From Toxotes chatareus (Eukaryota; Chordata; Actinopteri; Toxotidae), in the NCBI GenBank assembly GCA_016801885.1, contig CM028903.1, forward strand, positions 1,507,360 through 1,571,359: a DNA stretch of 64,000 nucleotides, written 5' to 3'. Positions within the stretch are counted from its first letter, which is position 1; the number at the start of each line of letters is the position of its first letter. Shown piece by piece: positions 58,201-64,000 of the stretch. The position numbers and the translations under genes are program-made. The notes under the pieces were generated by a model. It ran no database searches and was not told the DNA's origin. It saw nothing but the letters and a program-made list of their open reading frames with translations.

Positions 58201-61200
58201 AAAATTTTTTGACCTCAAAAAGTCATAAAAACGTCATAGTATAGTATGCCGTTTTTTTTCGAACAAAAAAGTCAAAAAAAATTTTTGACCTCAAAAGTCA
58301 TAAAAAACGTCATAGTATAGTAAGGCGTTTTTTCGGACAAAAAAGTCAAAAAATTTTGACCTCTAAAAGTCATAAAAAACGTCATAGTATAGTATGCCGT
58401 TTTTTTTTTGAACAAAAAGTCAAAAAATTTTTGACCTCAAAATTCCATAAAAAAAACGTCATAGTATAGTAAAGGCGTCAAAATCGGACAAAAAAGTCAA
58501 AAATTTTTTGACCTCCAAAAGTCATAAAAAACATCATAGTATAGTAAGGCATTTTTTTCGGCCAAAAAAAGTCAAAAAAATTTTTGACCTCCAAAAGTCA
58601 TAAAAAACGTCATAGTATAGTAAGGCGTCAAAATCGGACAAAAAAAGTCAAAAATTTTTTGACCTCCAAAAGTCATAAAAAACGTCATAGTATAGTAAGG
58701 CGTTTTTTTCGGGCAAAAAAAGTCAAAAATTTTTTTGACTTCCAAAAGTCATAAAAAACATCATAGCATAGTAAGGCGTTTTTTTCGGGCAAAAAAAAGT
58801 CAAAAATTTTTTTGACCTCAAAAAGTCATAAAAAACGTCATAGTATAGTAAGGCGTTTTTTTCGGGCAAAAAAAGTCAAAATTTTTTTGACCTCCAAAAG
58901 TCATAAAAAACGTCGTACTATAGTATAGTAAGGCGTTTTTTTCGGGCAAAAAAAGTCAAAAAATTTTTTGACCTCCAAAAGTCATAAAAAACGTCATAGT
59001 ATAGTATGCCGTTTTTTTCGGCCAAAAAAAGTCAAAAAATTTTTTGACCTCAAAATTCCATAAAAAACGTCATAGTATAGTAAGGCGTTTTTTTCGGGCA
59101 AAAAAAGTCAAAATTTTTTTTGACCTCCAAAAGTCATAAAAAACGTCATAGTATAGTAAAGGCGTTTTTTGGGCAAAAAGTCAAAAAAAAAACGCATATA
59201 TAGTGACCTCCAAAAGTCATAAAAAACATCATAGTAGTAGTAAAGCGTTTTTTTTTCGGCAAAAGTCAAAATTTTTTGACCTCAAAAGTCATAAAAAACG
59301 TCATAGTATAGTATGCCGTTTTTTTTCGGGCAAAAAAGTCAAAAATTTTTTGACCTCAAAAAGTCATAAAAAAACGTCATAGTATAGTAAAAAGGCGTCA
59401 AAATCGGACAAAAAAGTCAAAAATTTTTGACCTCCAAAAGCCATAAAAAACGTCATAGTATAGTAAAGCGTTTTTTTTTCGACAAAAAAGTCAAAATTTT
59501 TTTTGACCTCCAAAAGTCATAAAAAACGTCATAGTATAGTAAGGCGTTTTTTTCGGGCAAAAAAAGTCAAAATTTTTTTTGACCTCCAAAAGTCATAAAA
59601 AACGTCGTACTATGGTAAGGCGTTTTTTTCGGGCAAAAAAAGGCAAAATTTTTTTTGACCTCCAAAAGTCATAAAAAACGTCATAGTATAGTATGCCGTT
59701 TTTTTCGGGCAAAAAAAGTCAAAAATTTTTTGACCTCAAAAAGTCATAAAAAACGTCATAGTATAGTATGCCGTTTTTTTCGGGCAAAAAAAGTCAAAAT
59801 TTTTTTTGACCTCCAAAAGTCATAAAAAACATCATAGTATAGTAAGGCGTTTTTTTCGGGCAAAAAAAGTCAAAAAATTTTTGACCTCTAAAAGTCATAA
59901 AAAACGTCATAGTATAGTATGCCGTTTTTTTCGGGCAAAAAAAGTCAAAAAATTTTTTGACCTCAAAATTCCATAAAAAACGTCATAGTATAGTAAGGCG
60001 TCAAAATCGGACAAAAAAAGTCAAAAAATTTTTTGACCTCCAAAAGTCATAAAAAACATCATAGTATAGTAAGGCATTTTTTCCGGGCAAAAAAAGTCAA
60101 AAAAATTTTTGACCTCCAAAAGTCATAAAAAACGTCATAGTATAGTATGCCGTTCTTTTCGGGCAAAAAAAGTCAAAAAATTTTTTTGACCTCCAAAAGT
60201 CATAAAAAACATCATAGTATAGTAAGGCGTTTTTTTCGGGCAAAAAAAGTCAAAAAATTTTTTGACCTCCAAAAGTCATAAAAAACGTCATAGTATAGTA
60301 AGGCGTCAAAATCGGACAAAAAAAGTCAAAAATTTTTTTGACCTCCAAAAGTCAAAAAAAAACGTCATAGTATAGTAAGGCGTTTTTTTTTTCGGCAAAA
60401 AAAGTCAAAAATTTTTGACTTCCAAAAGTCATAAAAACATCATAGTATAGTAAGGCGTCAAAATCGGACAAAAAAGTCAAAAATTTTTTGACCTCCAAAA
60501 GTCATAAAAAAAGCGTCATAGTATAGTAAAGGCGTTTTTTCGGCAAAAAGTCAAAAATTTTTTGACTTCCAAAAGTCATAAAAAACGTCATAGTATAGTA
60601 AGGCGTCAAAATCGGACAAAAAAAGTCAAAAATTTTTTTGACCTCCAAAAGTCATAAAAAACGTCATAGTATAGTAAGGCGTTTTTTTCGGACAAAAAAA
60701 GTCAAAAAATTTTTTTGACCTCCAAAGTCATAAAAAAACGTCATAGTATAGTAAGGCGTTTTTTCGAACAAAAAGTCAAAAATTTTTTTGACCTCCAAAA
60801 GTCATAAAAAAACGTCATAGTATAGTAAAGGCGTCAAAATCGGACAAAAAAAGTCAAAAATTTTTGACCTCCAAAAAACAAAAAAAACGTCATAGTATAG
60901 TAAGGCGTTTTTTTCGGGCAAAAAAAGTCAAAAAATTTTTTGACTTCCAAAAGTCATAAAAAACATCATAGTATAGTAAGGCGTCAAAATCGGACAAAAA
61001 AAGTCAAAATTTTTTTTGACTTCCAAAAGTCATAAAAAACGTCATAGTATAGTATGCCGTTTTTTTCGGGCAAAAAAAGTCAAAAAAATTTTTGACCTCC
61101 AAAAGTCATAAAAAACGTCATAGTATAGTAAGGCGTTTTTTTCGGGCAAAAAAAGTCAAAAAAATTTTTGACCTCCAAAAGTCATAAAAAACGTCATAGT

Positions 61201-62500
61201 ATAGTAAGGCGTTTTTTTTTGGCAAAAAAAGTCAAAATTTTTTTTGACCTCCAAAAGTCATAAAAAACGTCATAGTATAGTATGGCGTTTTTTTCAGGCA
61301 AAAAAAGTCAAAAAAATTTTTGACCTCAAAAAGTCATAAAAAACGTCATAGTATAGTATGCCGTTTTTTTCGGGCAAAAAAAGTCAAAAAAATTTTTGAC
61401 CTCCAAAAGTCATAAAAAACGTCATAGTATAGTAAGGCGTCAAAATCGGACAAAAAGGTCTAAATTTTTTTGACCTCCAAAAGTCATGAAAAACGTCATA
61501 GTATAGTAAGGCCTCTAAATCGGCCAAAAAAAGTCAAAATTTTTTTGACCTCCAAAAGTCAGGAAAAACGTCATAGTATAGTAAGGCCTCTTAATCGGCC
61601 AAAAAAAGTCAAAATTTTTTTTGGCCTCAAAATGTCACAAAACACATCATATTATAGTAAGGCATAAAAATCGGACAAAAAAAGTCAAAATTTTTTTTGA
61701 CCTCCAAAAGTCATAAAAAACGTCGTAGCATAGTAAGGCGTAAAAATCGGGAAAAAAAAGTCAACATTTTTTTTTTCCTCCAAAAGTCATAAAAAACGTC
61801 ATTGTATAGTAAGGCGTCAAAATCGGAAAAAAAAAGTCAAATTTTTTTTTGACCTCAAAATGTCATAAAAAACGTCAAAGTATAGTATGGCGTTTTTTTC
61901 GGACAAAAAAAGTCAAAAATTTTTTTGGCCTACAAATGTCATAAAAAACATCATAGTATAGTATGGCGTTTTTTTCGGGCAAAAAAAAGTCAAAAAATTT
62001 TTTTTCCTCAAAATGTCATAAAAGACATCATAGTATAGTAAGGCGTTTTTTTCGGGCAAAAAAAGTCAAAATCTTTTTTGGGCCTCCAAAAGTCATAAAA
62101 AACGTCATATTATAGTAAGGCGTCAAAATCGGGAAAAAAAAGTCAAACATTTTTTTGACCTCCAAAAGTCATAAAAAACGTCATAGTATAGTAAGGCGTC
62201 AAAATCGGCCAAAAAAAGTCAAAAAAATTTTTTTACCTCAAACTGTCATAAAAAGCGTCATAGTATAGTAAGGGGTCAAAATTGGACAAAAAAAGTCAAA
62301 AAAATTTTTGACCTCAATCTGTCATAAAAAACGTCATAGTATAGTAAGCCTTCAAAATTGGCCAAAAAATCATACTTTAGTATGGCTTCAAAACGTCATA
62401 AAAAAAGTAGTATAGTAAGGCTTCAAAATTGGCAAAAAAAAAAAAAGTCATAATTTAGAACAGCCTCAAAAAGTCATTTAAAAAACATCATAGTATAGTA
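49233..62500. repeat. 76-bp tandem satellite array, about 174 units
   Basis: The regular unit is 76 bp (for example starts at 59521, 59597 and 59673). It contains AAAAAACGTCATAGTATAGT, AAGGCG or ATGCCG, then either CGTTTTTTTCGGGC or CGTCAAAATCGGAC, then an A run, GTCAAAAA.TTTTTGAC and CTCCAAAAGTCAT. Both ends are made of more divergent units; the interior is more uniform in substitutions but carries blocks with many small indels. Base composition is very AT-rich. All open frames in it (for example the FFMTFGGQK-type readings on minus) are products of the periodic sequence and not genes. No promoter or transcript signal is visible. Confidence 0.96.
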
Positions 62501-62553
62501 AGAAGAAGAATAAAAGAATAAGAATAAGAATAAGAATAAGAATAACCCCAGTT
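62501..62553. repeat. (AATAAG)n simple repeat at the right array edge
   Basis: About five AATAAG units after AGTAAGAAGAAG, directly between the last satellite remnant and the right hairpin. Confidence 0.8.
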
Positions 62554-62570
62554 ACTTAATAGTTAGTTAA

Positions 62571-62604
62571 TAGGGCTTCATATAAATTTCGTGCTCCGGC
62601 CCTA
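62571..62604. repeat. Right bracketing hairpin
   Basis: TAGGGC (62571-62576), a 22-nt loop, then GCCCTA (62599-62604), followed by ATAAATCCC. Stem and loop length equal those of the left copy at 49199-49232, and the loop sequences are related. Confidence 0.7.
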
Positions 62605-62823
62605 ATAAATCCCTCTGATATGAAGAGAAGTTTAGACTGCCAGAAAGTTAACGCTGTATGTAAGGACAGTACTTGAATGAATGTTTTTCACAGGCTCACA
62701 CTTCTTCGGCCCCTCTGCCTCAGCTGTGTCAGGGTTTCAGATGTAAAAGTATGAGTGAAATCCAGCTTCAAAGCTGGAATCACTGAGATAAAAAGCTAAT
62801 TATTTTTGATAATTCATATACTG

Positions 62824-62880
62824 CATAAGATAAGATAAGAGATAAGATAAACCTTTAATAGTCCCACAATGGGGAAATTG
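62824..62880 (+). repeat. GATAA-rich tail of a teleost interspersed repeat
   Basis: ATAAGATAAGATAAGAGATA followed by AACCTTTAATAGTCCCAC-type sequence and ATGGGGAAATT. This is a pattern I recognise at the end of a common teleost retroelement family, class not certain. No body is recognisable next to it. Confidence 0.5.
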
Positions 62881-64000
62881 CATAACCTACACCAAGGACG
62901 TTTAATGTTTGCATCAAATGACTTTAAGTTCAAAATGAGGAAGTAACATTAAGATAAAAAGAAGTGTATGAATCTGATTTACATTACCCTACATCCCCTG
63001 ACCTCCATCTATCTTTACACATTTATAAAAAAAAAAATAGAAAACCCTGTTCACAGAAATCCAAAAAGGGACTCTACTCTGTTATGTAACTCACAGAAAT
63101 GGGTCAGCATAACAGTAATAGTGTCGCTCCCTTTCATACAGCAAGTGTTATCTCCCCTTCCCTTTAATTCAAAATACTTTGAACATGGTCACATAATTGT
63201 TTGTCTTCCAGTCAGACAATATGAAGCTATTTTATAATGTATGCCCTTATAAATGTAATATGGTGGTAAAATAAAACTGATTTATTGCAGTTTACCAGCA
63301 GAATCTGTTGCCAGAGGAGAGGCAGTGGACTCTCTACCTCTCTCTGTAGTAGAAGCAGCATATTTCACTGATATTTGTCAACTGATCCTCTTCTGACTTG
63401 AGAAAGTTTGTTGCTCTATAAGCTGATTTATGTAAACAGGGATTAGCCAATGCTGAGTGTGTTGCATAAATAGTCCCTTTGTATTTCAACCGTTCATCCA
63501 GATAACTCCAGCAGTCCAACAGGCCTCCATTTTCATGGAGCAAAGTACATTCACTTGGCCCCTGACCTGGACAACAAGTGGCTCCATCTGAACTGACATG
63601 ATTTCATTTTCCTCGAGCGCTGCCCAGCCAGCTGTCCATGTTCCAGGACTCTGCATAGGCATTTTAAACAGGCAGTTGTTCAAAACAGAGCAAAAAAGGG
63701 TTAGTGGAGGTCTTGAGATTAAAGAAGTGGGAACCAGACCATCAGGGGTTAGAATCATTGGACATGGTGGAAAAGACGCTGCTGAGTTCATGCAAGGGTT
63801 GGCTTCAGCTGCTGCAGCTGATCGTTAATTTTTAATGAGGCTACTGTGCGGTCACAGTGGGGGTCTTGACGCACACGGTTCTGGCAAAAATAACGCACAT
63901 TTGTCTGGTAAAAAGAAATCTGAACCTTCCTCAACTTTTTCAGTCCAATGCCATCTTCAACAAACTAAACACACAGAAGTTCACGTTCCAGCTACTTTAT
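62881..64000. other. Right-end intergenic DNA, no gene recognised
   Basis: Ordinary AT-rich DNA. Short open frames at 63334-63828 on both strands have no domain I recognise. A gene that begins or ends beyond the window cannot be excluded. Confidence 0.45.

Noticed and set aside
49233..62500. CRISPR-like array of regular repeats
   Set aside because: There are no unique spacers between conserved repeats; the whole 76-bp unit repeats, and the genome is a vertebrate.

Overview
The window is nuclear DNA of a ray-finned (teleost, probably percomorph) fish. The basis is vertebrate genes with spliceosomal introns, dense CA/GT microsatellites, AT-rich intergenic DNA and several interspersed repeats I recognise from teleost genomes. 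No bacterial, phage or viral gene system is visible.

Three protein-coding genes sit in the middle. foxa3 (minus, 22784-25616) encodes a forkhead pioneer factor in two coding exons. An irf2bp1-like gene (minus, 31697-33297) encodes a zinc-finger/RING co-repressor, also in two coding exons. polr1g (plus, 33832-36166; formerly CD3EAP/ASE-1) encodes an RNA polymerase I subunit in three coding exons. The irf2bp1-like gene and polr1g start head to head, 534 bp apart. Human FOXA3, IRF2BP1 and POLR1G all lie in 19q13.32, so this looks like an old linkage group. As written, foxa3 and polr1g each need one extra base in a homopolymer to stay open. Two such events in genes otherwise intact suggest consensus errors rather than two pseudogenes, but this cannot be settled from the sequence.

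Region by region: 1-22 kb is non-coding, with a 670-bp TGTGC pentamer array (4.9-5.6 kb), microsatellites, repeat fragments and candidate regulatory patches. 22-37 kb is the gene cluster with its UTRs and promoters. 37-49 kb is non-coding, with an RFX-type X-box pair, a long GT microsatellite, a nested repeat insertion and a compact tRNA-like structure. 49.2-62.5 kb is one tandem array of a 76-bp AT-rich unit, about 174 copies, bracketed by two matching hairpins (TAGGGC stem, 22-nt loop). 62.5-64 kb is short repeats and unassigned DNA.

The most unusual object is the hairpin-bracketed 76-bp array. Each typical unit carries two dyads (GTCAAAAA/TTTTTGAC and AAAAAACG/CGTTTTTT), two sequence types are intermingled, and indel-rich blocks alternate with regular ones. 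The many open frames inside this array and the pentamer array are by-products of periodicity and are not called as genes.
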